18,881 nucleotides of DNA from Bacteroidales bacterium UBA714 (GTDB taxonomy: Bacteria; Bacteroidota; Bacteroidia; Bacteroidales; UBA932): positions 1 to 18,881 of the forward strand of contig DBLW01000007.1 in the NCBI GenBank assembly GCA_002298075.1, in the 5' to 3' direction. Below, one piece after another: positions 1 through 8,407 of this stretch. Numbering within the stretch: the first letter of the stretch is position 1; each line of letters starts with the position of its first letter. Position numbers and translations under genes: made by a program. The notes beneath the pieces are model-generated. The model was not told the origin of the DNA, searched no databases, and saw only the letters and a program-made list of their open reading frames with translations.

Positions 1-729
1 ATCGTGGGGGACAGTGTGGAGGAAATCGGCGAATATGACCTTGTGCTCATCGGGGCGGAAGATTTGGAGCATGTATGGGAACAGGGAAGCTGCAAGTCGA
101 AGGACATCCGCGAGATAACGATACAGTTCTCCGCAGGTCTGTTTGACGGAAGCCTGTTGTCGAAAAACCAGTTTGTTTCCATCAAAAGGCTGCTCTCCCG
201 GGCCGACCACGGCCTTGCTTTCCCGATGTCTGCCATCATGAAAGTTTACTCGATTCTGGACACGCTGGCAAGCGAGCAGCAGAGTTTCGCCCAGCTTCTG
301 AAATTCATGTATATTTTATATGAGCTTTCTGTGGCTGAGGAGGCTAGAGTGTTGGCTTCCAGTTCATTTGCACATACTTCACGCAGTACAGAAAGCCGCA
401 GGATACTTAAGGTCAAGCAGTATATCAATGACCACTATGCCGAGTCTATAAACCTTAGAGACCTCTCCGCTCTTGTGGGCATGAGCTCGGTGGCGTTCAG
501 CCGTTTCTTCCGTGCGCGGACGGGACGCACTCTGTCCGATTATATAATAGACATAAGGCTTGGATATGCCGCAAGAATGCTGGTCGATTCGTCTAAGAAT
601 GTTTCAGAGATATGCTATGAGTGCGGATTCAACAACCTTTCAAATTTCAACCGCGCTTTCAAGACAAAAAGAGGCTATACTCCGCGCGATTTCAGGGCCA
701 TGTTCAAGAAGAACAAGGTCATGGTTTAA
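1..729 (+). CDS. AraC-family transcriptional regulator, 5'-truncated by the window edge
   Basis: This is the C-terminal part of an AraC/XylS-type DNA-binding regulator. The reading frame is open from base 1 (ATC, then GTG at 4), so the true start lies upstream and the first 242 codons seen here are incomplete. The last 100 or so residues carry the paired helix-turn-helix region: a first helix pair around 'LRDLSALVGMSSVAFSRFF' and the second around 'ISEICYECGF'-like residues, here VSEICYECGFNN, followed by the family signature 'NFNRAFKTKRGYTPRDFR'. The preceding 130 residues are probably the end of a cupin-like effector domain plus linker, but I see no decisive ligand motif there. It sits 87 bp upstream of the enzyme operon on the same strand, so it is the obvious candidate activator of the locus. 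Many Bacteroidota PULs use hybrid two-component or SusR-type sensors instead. The effector is unknown; glucomannan-derived oligosaccharides are an inference. Confidence 0.93.
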   Translation: MVGDSVEEIGEYDLVLIGAEDLEHVWEQGSCKSKDIREITIQFSAGLFDGSLLSKNQFVSIKRLLSRADHGLAFPMSAIMKVYSILDTLASEQQSFAQLLKFMYILYELSVAEEARVLASSSFAHTSRSTESRRILKVKQYINDHYAESINLRDLSALVGMSSVAFSRFFRARTGRTLSDYIIDIRLGYAARMLVDSSKNVSEICYECGFNNLSNFNRAFKTKRGYTPRDFRAMFKKNKVMV

Positions 730-756
730 TTTGTATCATAATCGGATAAATATACA

Positions 757-788
757 TTTGTTTGATGGGATATGGTGCCGTAACTTTG
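757..788 (+). promoter_or_regulatory. Bacteroides-type sigma-ABfr promoter driving the PUL operon
   Basis: A TTTG box at 757-760 is followed after exactly 20 bp by TAACTTTG at 781-788. This matches the Bacteroidota housekeeping consensus TTTG-N19-21-TAnnTTTG. Transcription would begin a few bases after 790, leaving an untranslated leader of roughly 20-25 nt before the ATG at 817. I found no equally good TAnnTTTG element in the other intergenic gaps. The region 730-756 upstream is AT-rich and short, so any activator site must lie there or extend into the end of the regulator gene. The motif match is directly visible; activity is inferred. Confidence 0.72.
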
Positions 789-816
789 CGCAATCATAAT
801 CAATAGCGCTAATCGA

Positions 817-3318
817 ATGAGAATAACCGGAATCCTATCAGCCGTGACGGTTGCAGCAACGGTATCCTTGCTGTCCTCCTGTCAGGTCTCAGAACCGTCT
901 TTCGTGAGAGTGGAAGACGGAAAATTCATTTGTGACAATACTCCGTCCTATTATATAGGCGCTAATTTCTGGTATGGGGCAATACTCGGCAGCGAGGGCC
1001 AGGGAGGAGACCGCGCGCGTCTTGAAGCGGAACTTGATACGCTGAAAGCCTTGGGTGTCACCAATTTGCGCGTGCTTGTCGGTGGAGACGGACCTGACGG
1101 AATCCCGACACGTATAATGCCGACCTTGCAGAAAGAGCCGGGAGTCTATGACGACACGATTTTCCGCGGGCTTGACTTCCTGCTTGCCGAAATGGGGAAG
1201 AGGGGCATGAAGGCTGTCCTTTATATAAACAATTCGTGGGAATGGTCCGGAGGATACGGCATGTATCTCGAATGGGCAGGGGCCGGCAAGTCTGTGATTC
1301 CGTCAATAGACGGTTATCAGGCATATATGGAGTCGGTCTCAAAATTCATGACGAATGACCGGGCCAAGGAATTGTTTACAGACCATGTGAAGCATGTGGT
1401 TACCCGCACCAATACGGTCACAGGCCGGAAATATAAGGATGACTCTGCTATTTTCTCTTGGCAGATCGGCAATGAGCCGCGCTGTTTTTCTGATGACAAG
1501 GATGTTCAGCAGGCGTTCGTTGACTTCATGTGGAGCACAGCTTCTCTCATCAAATCCCTGGACCCCAATCATATGGTGTCTTCCGGAAGCGAGGGCAAAT
1601 GGGGCTGTGAGGGCAGCATGGAACTTTTCGAAAAAATACATTCCTGCCCGGACATTGACTATATGAATATCCACGTGTGGCCTTACAACTGGAACTGGGT
1701 GCGTGAGACCACTCTTTCCGCAAATCTCGGACAGGCGCTCGAGAACACGGACGCATATATTGACGAGCATCTGAAAGTGGCTGAAAAATACGGAAAGCCT
1801 GTCGTGCTTGAAGAATTCGGTTTCCCTCGTGACGATTTCAAATTCACCCAGGGCGCACCGACAACCGCAAGGGACACTTATTATAAGCATGTGTTCGGAC
1901 GTATAGCGGAATCCTGCCGCGAGGGCGGTCTTTTTGCCGGAGTGAATTTCTGGGGCTGGGGCGGTTTTGCGGGGCAGTCTTCTGAAAACATCTACTGGAT
2001 GCCAGGAGATGATTATTGCGGCGATCCTGCACAGGAGCAGCAGGGACTCAATTCTGTATATGCATGCGATGCCACGACTGTCGCTGTAATTAAAGAGGCT
2101 TCGGAGGCTGTCCATGCGGCCATGCTGCCTTCTGCCTGGTTCTTCCTTGACGGCAACTGCGGAATCTTCACTTCTGATGCGCCACATTCCCTCAGGGCGG
2201 GCCTGCATTCTCCCCATATGCGGACTGCGCGTCTTGTCCTGGACCTCTCCACTGATTTCGGCAGGCCTGCCGGCACATTCACCCGTGAAGTGAAATTCCT
2301 TCAGGGGGGGGCAGAGGTAGAGTTTGACCTGAATCTTGAGCCTGGCTTCTACAAGGCAGTCCTCAGTATAGAAGAAAAAGACGGCACAAAACAGGAACTG
2401 ACACGCACCAATCTCGGATGCTGCCCTGAACTCATTTCCTCCCCTCAGGACAAGCAGCCTGACTTTGATGAGTTCTGGATCTCCACACTGGAGGAGCTTG
2501 CCGGCACGGATGCGGCTCCAAAGCTTACTCTTGTTGAAGAGTATTCGGATGATGTCCGCCGCACATGGCGTGTTGACATGACTTCTCTCTCAGGAGAGAG
2601 GATAAGCGGAGTGCTTGTAGAACCTGTAGCTCCTGGAAAATACCCTGCCATAATTCATTATATGGGTTATGGCAGCGATGTCTGGTATTCCGACCCGTCC
2701 TCAAACCCTCAGATGACGGAGTTTACTCTCTGTATCCGAAATCAGGCTCTTAACCGCAAGCCGGGTGAAAAGGATGACTGGTGTACACGAGGGCTGGAAA
2801 GCAAGGATACATATTATTATAGGGGAGCTTTCGCGGATGCCGTGAGAGCCGTGGATTTCGTGTGCTCACGCGAAAAGACCGACACTTCCCGTGTCTTTGC
2901 AAATGGTGAGAGCCAGGGGGGCGCGCTTACTCTTGTTGCAGCATCGCTTGACAGACGAATCAAGGCCATCGCCCCGTCGGCCCCTTTCCTTAATGACTAC
3001 AGGGACTATTTCTCGCTTGTGCACTGGCCTGCCGACCCGATTCTTGCGGCGGCAAGGGAAAAGGGAATCGGTGAAGACGACCTTTACCGCACTCTCAGCT
3101 ATTTTGATGTCAAGAACTTTACGGACAGGATAACATGCCCGGTGCTCATGGCAATAGGCCTTCAGGACCCTGTCTGCCCTCCTCATACGAATTTTGCCGG
3201 TTACAATATGATAAATTCGGAAAAACGATGGATATGCTATCCGTCTGCCGGACATAATGTCTGGGAGCAGCAGGGGTGGCAAAAGGAGAAGGATGAGTTT
3301 TTCCGCAGGTTCATTTAA
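817..3318 (+). CDS. Bifunctional lipoprotein: GH5_7-type endo-beta-1,4-mannanase fused to CE7-type acetylesterase
   Basis: Predicted two-enzyme lipoprotein that cuts beta-1,4-mannan or glucomannan and removes acetyl esters. The signal peptide ends in LLSSC, with lipid-anchoring Cys22. Residues about 30-435 form a GH5 catalytic domain resembling subfamily 7 mannanases: the acid/base is E220 in IGNEP and the nucleophile E333 in LEEFG. Residues about 440-540 look like an Ig-like beta linker. Residues about 545-833 resemble the CE7 (AXE1) alpha/beta-hydrolase family. They start at DFDEFW and carry the nucleophile S699 in GESQGG, D784 in GLQDP and H813 in AGHNVW, so the triad is complete. The usual CE7 RGQG motif is replaced by RNQA (641-644). 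At 833 residues it is about the sum of a mannanase and an esterase, with no frameshift between them. It is the first gene after the promoter. Few acidic residues follow Cys22 (QVSEP), so surface rather than periplasmic location is uncertain. GH5 subfamily and exact ester substrate are inferred. Confidence 0.9.
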   Translation: MRITGILSAVTVAATVSLLSSCQVSEPSFVRVEDGKFICDNTPSYYIGANFWYGAILGSEGQGGDRARLEAELDTLKALGVTNLRVLVGGDGPDGIPTRIMPTLQKEPGVYDDTIFRGLDFLLAEMGKRGMKAVLYINNSWEWSGGYGMYLEWAGAGKSVIPSIDGYQAYMESVSKFMTNDRAKELFTDHVKHVVTRTNTVTGRKYKDDSAIFSWQIGNEPRCFSDDKDVQQAFVDFMWSTASLIKSLDPNHMVSSGSEGKWGCEGSMELFEKIHSCPDIDYMNIHVWPYNWNWVRETTLSANLGQALENTDAYIDEHLKVAEKYGKPVVLEEFGFPRDDFKFTQGAPTTARDTYYKHVFGRIAESCREGGLFAGVNFWGWGGFAGQSSENIYWMPGDDYCGDPAQEQQGLNSVYACDATTVAVIKEASEAVHAAMLPSAWFFLDGNCGIFTSDAPHSLRAGLHSPHMRTARLVLDLSTDFGRPAGTFTREVKFLQGGAEVEFDLNLEPGFYKAVLSIEEKDGTKQELTRTNLGCCPELISSPQDKQPDFDEFWISTLEELAGTDAAPKLTLVEEYSDDVRRTWRVDMTSLSGERISGVLVEPVAPGKYPAIIHYMGYGSDVWYSDPSSNPQMTEFTLCIRNQALNRKPGEKDDWCTRGLESKDTYYYRGAFADAVRAVDFVCSREKTDTSRVFANGESQGGALTLVAASLDRRIKAIAPSAPFLNDYRDYFSLVHWPADPILAAAREKGIGEDDLYRTLSYFDVKNFTDRITCPVLMAIGLQDPVCPPHTNFAGYNMINSEKRWICYPSAGHNVWEQQGWQKEKDEFFRRFI

Positions 3319-3378
3319 GCATGCAGCTGCGGTCACATAAATATGAAATGACAAATTATTAACACTAAAATCAGTAAC

Positions 3379-6300
3379 ATGAAAAGTAAATTATTTACTT
3401 GCTTGGCGATGCTCTTTCTGAGCTTCTCGCTCATGGCGCAGACCAGGAGTGTCAGCGGTACTGTCGTTGACAATGTAGGGCCTGTCGTAGGAGCGAGCGT
3501 CATTGAGAAAGGTACCCAGAACGGTATCACTACAGATTTGGACGGCAAGTGGAGCCTGAATGTTCCCCAGGGCGCGACCCTGGTGTTCACATCCATCGGC
3601 TACAAGGATGTGGAGATTGTCGTGGGAAGCCAGAATGTCTATAATGTGACATTGGAGGAAGACAAGATGCTTCTTGATGAAGTTGTCGTTGTCGGTTACG
3701 GTACGATGAAAAGGAGCGACCTTTCCGGCGCTTCCGTATCCATGAATGAGGAGTCGCTCAAAGGTTCGATTGTCTCGTCTCTTGACCAGACCCTTCAGGG
3801 ACGTGCCGCCGGTGTCCAGGCTGTCACCACTTCCGGTGCTCCGGGCTCTTCATCATCAATCCGTGTCCGCGGACAGGCCACTATCAACGCCAATGCCGAG
3901 CCTCTCTATGTGATTGACGGAGTCATCGTGCAGGGAGGCGGAAACTCAGGAGCTGACTTCGGTCTGGGAGACGCTCTCGGAAACGGTAAGGTTTCGACAA
4001 TCTCTCCGCTTTCAACTATCAACCCTGCCGACATTGTCAGCATGGAAATCCTCAAGGATGCTTCAGCTACCGCAATTTACGGTGCCCAGGGAGCCAATGG
4101 TGTCGTGCTGATCACAACCAAGAGAGGAAAAGCCGGCGACGCGAAAATTTCATATGACGGAATGTTCGCAGTTTCACGCCAGACCAAGCGCCTGGATATG
4201 ATGAATTTGCGTGAGTACGCACAGTTTTATAATGACCTTGCATCTGTCGGTGAGATATCTGATCCGAGCGAAGTCTATTCGGATCCGTCGATACTCGGTG
4301 TCGGAACCAATTGGCAGGACGCCATTTTCCGTACAGCCCTCCAGCATCAGCATCAGCTTTCCGTTTCAGGAGGTACTGAAAAGGTCCAGTATTACGTGTC
4401 CGGTTCCTATATGAATCAGGAAGGAACCATCATCGGTTCCGAATTCGACCGTTTCAGCGTGCGTACCAATCTTGACGCTCAGCTTAAGAAATGGATCAAG
4501 CTCGGTCTCAGCGCCACTTTTGCCAACACGAATGATGACCTGAAGCTGGCCGATTCCAACCAGGGTCTCATCTATTATTCCCTGACCTCACGTCCTGACG
4601 TTCCTATCTATGACCTTGACGGAAATTATGCTTCGGTTGTAGACGAACATAATCTGAATCCAAACCCGATCGGAATCGCTCTTGAAGATGACATTCTCCT
4701 CAACAGGCAGAAACTGACAGGAAATATCTTTGCGGACGTTACTCCGTTTGTCAATTGGAACCCTCTGAAAAATCTGGTATGGCGTGTGGAGCTTGGCTTC
4801 GATCTTGGATGGAGCAAGGCCGAGCGTTTCAAACCGACTCTCAATTTTGGTAACTGGACACGCGACACCAACGAAAGCAGCATCCAGAACAACAAGAGTA
4901 CTTTCTGGCAGCTTAAGAACTATCTCACCTATTCTAACACATGGGGAAAGCACAATGTAACCGCAATGGTCGGACACGAGATGTGGGAGTCAAGTTGGGA
5001 GAATGCAGGCATATTCAACAATAATCTGCCTTCCAATGCGGTGCACAACCCGAAACTCGGAGCCGGTACTCCGAAGATCAGTGCTGGTTTCGGAAGTTCG
5101 GCAATGGCTTCAATATTCACCCGTGAGACTTATAACTACGACAGCAGGTATTATCTGACTTATACCTATCGTTATGACGGTTCTTCTAACTTCGGTCCGG
5201 ACAACCGTTGGGCTGGCTTCCACTCTGTTGCTGCCTCATGGCGATTCAACAACGAGAAATGGATGCAGAACGCCAAGGAATGGTTCAGCAACGGTAAACT
5301 GCGCTTCGGATGGGGACAGACCGGTAACGCCAATATCGGAGGCTATGCATGGGGGTCGGCGATCAGCCCTATGCCATCAGGGCTCGGTATGGGCTTCCGT
5401 CCTGCGAATATTGCGAATACGGCCATACGCTGGGAATCTCAGGAGCAGTTCAATGTAGGTCTCGATTTGGGATTCTTCCATGATAGACTCAACCTCATCG
5501 TGGATGCCTACTACAAGAGATCGAACGACATGCTCATGTCAATGCAGCTTCCTTCATATATGGGTACTCAGGGCAACGGTTCTTCAGCTCTTGCCGCTCC
5601 TAAGGGCAACTACGGAAGCATCGAGAACAAGGGTATTGAAATCACTCTCGACACGCACCCTTTCGTAGGCGAGTTCGAGTGGGACAGCAATTTCCAGATT
5701 TCTTTCAACCGTAACAAACTCCTGTCGCTTTCCGGTACGGAGAATGCCTCCCTCATCGGATACGGACAGTGGAACGATGTCGTTGCCATGTCTACCATCG
5801 GAGAGTCGCTTTACAATTTCTACGGATATGAGGTCGAGGGAGTATATGAGTCTCTCCAGGACATAATGGATTCTCCGAAACCTGCCAAATATCCGACAGA
5901 CGGCGTATTCAACCGTTCGAATACGGTATGGGTCGGCGACATAAAATATAAGGACCAGCTTACGGTGGATTCGAACGGTGACGGCCTTCCTGACAAGGGA
6001 GACGGTGTGATTAATGAGAAAGACCGCGTCAACCTCGGTTCTCCGCTTCCGCTCTTCACATTCGGCTGGACCAACACGTTCCGCTACAAGAACTTCGACC
6101 TGAGCATATTCCTCAACGGCTCATACGGCAACAAGGTGCTCAACTATAATTCGATTACGCTTACGCACATGAACAGCCCTTGGACTAACCAGCTCAACTC
6201 CGTGAACGACAGGGCTAAGCTTGTGCCGATCGATCCTGACAAGGTTTATGCGGACGGTTCAAAATGGTATGATGACATCACTAATGTGAAAGTGGCCAAT

Positions 6301-6630
6301 TCCGGAACCAAGACTCCGCGTGCGAGCATCAACGACCCGAATGACAACGACCGCATAAGCTCGCGCTACATTGAGGACGGTTCTTACATACGTATAAAGA
6401 ACCTCACGCTGGGATACACTTTCCCTAAGAAATGGATGAGCAAGGCGAGAATCGAGAATCTCCGCCTGTACTGCAACATCCAGAATCTTTATACTTTCAC
6501 CAGGTATTCAGGATATGACCCTGAAATAGGTGCGAGCACCCAGGATTCAACAGGTCTAACATACGGTATTGACAACGGCCGTTATCCGTCCCCTACCACA
6601 TATTCATTCGGCCTGAACATCACATTCTAA
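3379..6630 (+). CDS. SusC-like TonB-dependent outer-membrane oligosaccharide transporter
   Basis: Outer-membrane beta-barrel importer that works with the SusD-like lipoprotein encoded next to it to bring glycan fragments into the periplasm using TonB energy. The protein has 1083 residues, typical for the family. Its signal peptide ends near LMAQ (about residue 21). A carboxypeptidase-D regulatory-like domain occupies residues about 23-95 (SVSGTVVD through GYKDVEI). The SusC signature DEVVVVGYGT begins at D100, followed by a plug domain with the typical segment KDASATAIYGAQGANGVV. The rest is the barrel, ending in a C-terminal phenylalanine (LNITF) as expected for outer-membrane insertion. The start at 3379 is the first ATG giving a proper signal peptide. 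The 60-bp gap upstream has no recognisable promoter, so it is probably read through from the promoter at 757-788. Substrate specificity cannot be read from the sequence; the context suggests glucomannan oligosaccharides. Confidence 0.97.
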   Translation: MKSKLFTCLAMLFLSFSLMAQTRSVSGTVVDNVGPVVGASVIEKGTQNGITTDLDGKWSLNVPQGATLVFTSIGYKDVEIVVGSQNVYNVTLEEDKMLLDEVVVVGYGTMKRSDLSGASVSMNEESLKGSIVSSLDQTLQGRAAGVQAVTTSGAPGSSSSIRVRGQATINANAEPLYVIDGVIVQGGGNSGADFGLGDALGNGKVSTISPLSTINPADIVSMEILKDASATAIYGAQGANGVVLITTKRGKAGDAKISYDGMFAVSRQTKRLDMMNLREYAQFYNDLASVGEISDPSEVYSDPSILGVGTNWQDAIFRTALQHQHQLSVSGGTEKVQYYVSGSYMNQEGTIIGSEFDRFSVRTNLDAQLKKWIKLGLSATFANTNDDLKLADSNQGLIYYSLTSRPDVPIYDLDGNYASVVDEHNLNPNPIGIALEDDILLNRQKLTGNIFADVTPFVNWNPLKNLVWRVELGFDLGWSKAERFKPTLNFGNWTRDTNESSIQNNKSTFWQLKNYLTYSNTWGKHNVTAMVGHEMWESSWENAGIFNNNLPSNAVHNPKLGAGTPKISAGFGSSAMASIFTRETYNYDSRYYLTYTYRYDGSSNFGPDNRWAGFHSVAASWRFNNEKWMQNAKEWFSNGKLRFGWGQTGNANIGGYAWGSAISPMPSGLGMGFRPANIANTAIRWESQEQFNVGLDLGFFHDRLNLIVDAYYKRSNDMLMSMQLPSYMGTQGNGSSALAAPKGNYGSIENKGIEITLDTHPFVGEFEWDSNFQISFNRNKLLSLSGTENASLIGYGQWNDVVAMSTIGESLYNFYGYEVEGVYESLQDIMDSPKPAKYPTDGVFNRSNTVWVGDIKYKDQLTVDSNGDGLPDKGDGVINEKDRVNLGSPLPLFTFGWTNTFRYKNFDLSIFLNGSYGNKVLNYNSITLTHMNSPWTNQLNSVNDRAKLVPIDPDKVYADGSKWYDDITNVKVANSGTKTPRASINDPNDNDRISSRYIEDGSYIRIKNLTLGYTFPKKWMSKARIENLRLYCNIQNLYTFTRYSGYDPEIGASTQDSTGLTYGIDNGRYPSPTTYSFGLNITF

Positions 6631-6634
6631 AAAT

Positions 6635-6639
6635 AGGAG
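6635..6639 (+). promoter_or_regulatory. Shine-Dalgarno-like AGGAG before the SusD-like gene
   Basis: AGGAG lies 4 nt before the ATG at 6644. It favours that start over the in-frame ATG at 6659, which would give a shorter signal peptide. Bacteroidota genes often lack a clear Shine-Dalgarno sequence, so this is modest evidence. Confidence 0.45.
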
Positions 6640-6643
6640 CAAT

Positions 6644-8386
6644 ATGAAAACAAATATAATGAAAATTGCCATTGCGGGCGTCCTTGCCATGGGGCTGGTT
6701 TCTTGCGATGAATTCCTGAACAGACCTGCTGAGGACAACTACAATGTGGACAATTTCTATCAGAACGACGCGCAGTGCATCCAGGGCGTCAATTATCTTT
6801 ATAACTCTCCTTGGTTTGATTTCCAAAGAGCTTTCCTGTGGGTTGGAGAGATAATGTCGGGAAACCTTTACATAGGCGAAAGCAAGTATCTGGATTTCTC
6901 CGTAAACGGAACTGATGAAGACCTTAAGAACATGTCGTATTCCCTGTGGGCCGTGAACGGTCATGCCAATACTGTCATAAAGAATATCCTCGGGTCTGAG
7001 GGTCCTTCGCAGGCGGTCAAGGAGCAGTGCATAGGTGAGGCGCTCACATGGAAAGCTTTTGCCTATTTCTATATGGTCAGGATTTTCGGAGAAGTTCCTA
7101 TCATTCATGACAACAACGAGCTCCTGACTTCCGGGCAGTACAACAATGTCTATAAGGCCACACGCGAAAATGTATATGAATATATAATCATGACTTTGGA
7201 AAAGGCGATGACTCTTCTTCCTAAGATGGGTGCGAAAGCTGGCGGACGTATCGATTACTATTCTGCGGAAGGTCTTCTTGCGAAGGTGTATCTCACAAAA
7301 GCCGGTCTTTCCGGTTCTTTGAATGCGGACGACTTGGCGAAGGCTGCCGAATATGCAGGCGATGTGATCGACAATTCCGGTCGTGATCTCCTTCCGGAAT
7401 ATTCGGACGTGTTCCGTCTCCAGAACAATAGAAACCAGGAATGCCTGATTTCGTGGCTTTGGGAGGCCGGACGTGATCCATGGACTCAGCAGAACGCCAT
7501 GCAGCCGGATTTGGCAATGACGGGATTCTCTGATTTTGAAGATAATTGCTGGGGAGGCTGGAGAGGCATTTCCGTATCTCTTCAAGATGCTTTCGGTGTA
7601 AGTGCGATTGACAATCCGGAAGACAGGGCAGGAGAAAAGGACAAGCGCCGCAAAGCTACCATGATGATGGCCGGAGACAAATACGACTATTTCTGGACTG
7701 ACAAAGGCGGATTCGACTATCTGCGTTTCATCTATGATGCCGATGATTATGGCAAGGGAGGTCCGAGCGGTTCCATGCAATCCGGAACCGGAGCTAATGT
7801 CGTTAAGCATCTGACCGGAAGAAATGCCGACCATATCAAAGGTGTGGGTTATGGAGCCCTGAATATGGCTTCTGCCCTCTCGACGCATATCCTGCGCCTG
7901 TCCGATGTGCTCCTGATTTATGCGGAGGCGAAGATGGGTACGGCCGGAACGACCACCGATGCGTCTGCGCTCGAGGCATTCAACCGTGTGCGCCGCCGTG
8001 CCGGAGTCGAGGAAGCCGAGGGAACCCTGACATGGGAGCAGGTTTGGAAGGAACGCCGCCTGGAGCTTGCGCTTGAAGGCGACCGCTGGTATGACTATGT
8101 ACGTCTTTCATATTACGATATGAACAAGGCTATCGGAGACTTGAAATCACAGAGAAGGGACGTGTGGTACGGATTGGACGCTCTTTACAAGCCTTACTAT
8201 GAGTCCGGTTACAAGAATTGGACAATTACGGAGGATGTCAGGTACAATGACGCCGCTCCTGTTCCGAATGTGACTAAGGAAAGCTTCACGCTTCCGTTCC
8301 CGACCGAGGATCTCGTATTCAATCCTCATCTTGCGGAACCTGCGGTAGAAGTCGATGTACGTGCATCATACTCCTATAACTTTTAA
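6644..8386 (+). CDS. SusD-like surface glycan-binding lipoprotein (RagB/SusD family)
   Basis: Lipid-anchored lid protein that sits on the SusC barrel and captures oligosaccharides. The signal peptide ends in GLVSC (Cys21), followed immediately by acidic residues DE, as in Bacteroidota lipoprotein export signals for the cell surface. The N-terminal part has the helical SusD/TPR-like pattern (LNRPAEDNYNVDNFYQND, then repeated helices with QCIGEALTWKAFAYFYMV). The C-terminal part has the hallmark segments LRLSDVLLIYAEAK, FNRVRRRAG and WKERRLELALEGDRWYD. At 580 residues it is in the usual range. The gene starts 13 bp after the SusC-like stop. A 422-codon open frame on the opposite strand lies mostly over this gene and is a shadow. 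The bound ligand is inferred from neighbouring mannanases and glucanase, not from residues. Confidence 0.96.
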   Translation: MKTNIMKIAIAGVLAMGLVSCDEFLNRPAEDNYNVDNFYQNDAQCIQGVNYLYNSPWFDFQRAFLWVGEIMSGNLYIGESKYLDFSVNGTDEDLKNMSYSLWAVNGHANTVIKNILGSEGPSQAVKEQCIGEALTWKAFAYFYMVRIFGEVPIIHDNNELLTSGQYNNVYKATRENVYEYIIMTLEKAMTLLPKMGAKAGGRIDYYSAEGLLAKVYLTKAGLSGSLNADDLAKAAEYAGDVIDNSGRDLLPEYSDVFRLQNNRNQECLISWLWEAGRDPWTQQNAMQPDLAMTGFSDFEDNCWGGWRGISVSLQDAFGVSAIDNPEDRAGEKDKRRKATMMMAGDKYDYFWTDKGGFDYLRFIYDADDYGKGGPSGSMQSGTGANVVKHLTGRNADHIKGVGYGALNMASALSTHILRLSDVLLIYAEAKMGTAGTTTDASALEAFNRVRRRAGVEEAEGTLTWEQVWKERRLELALEGDRWYDYVRLSYYDMNKAIGDLKSQRRDVWYGLDALYKPYYESGYKNWTITEDVRYNDAAPVPNVTKESFTLPFPTEDLVFNPHLAEPAVEVDVRASYSYNF

Positions 8387-8407
8387 TCTGTAAAAGGAAA
8401 ATCAATC

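Noticed and set aside
1339..2217. 292-codon open frame on the minus strand
   Set aside because: It overlaps the GH5 domain, shows no known motif and has no promoter; a shadow frame.
6620..7888. 422-codon open frame on the minus strand
   Set aside because: It lies opposite the clearly conserved SusD-like gene, has no recognisable domain, no lipoprotein or other signal, and follows from the codon bias of the sense strand.
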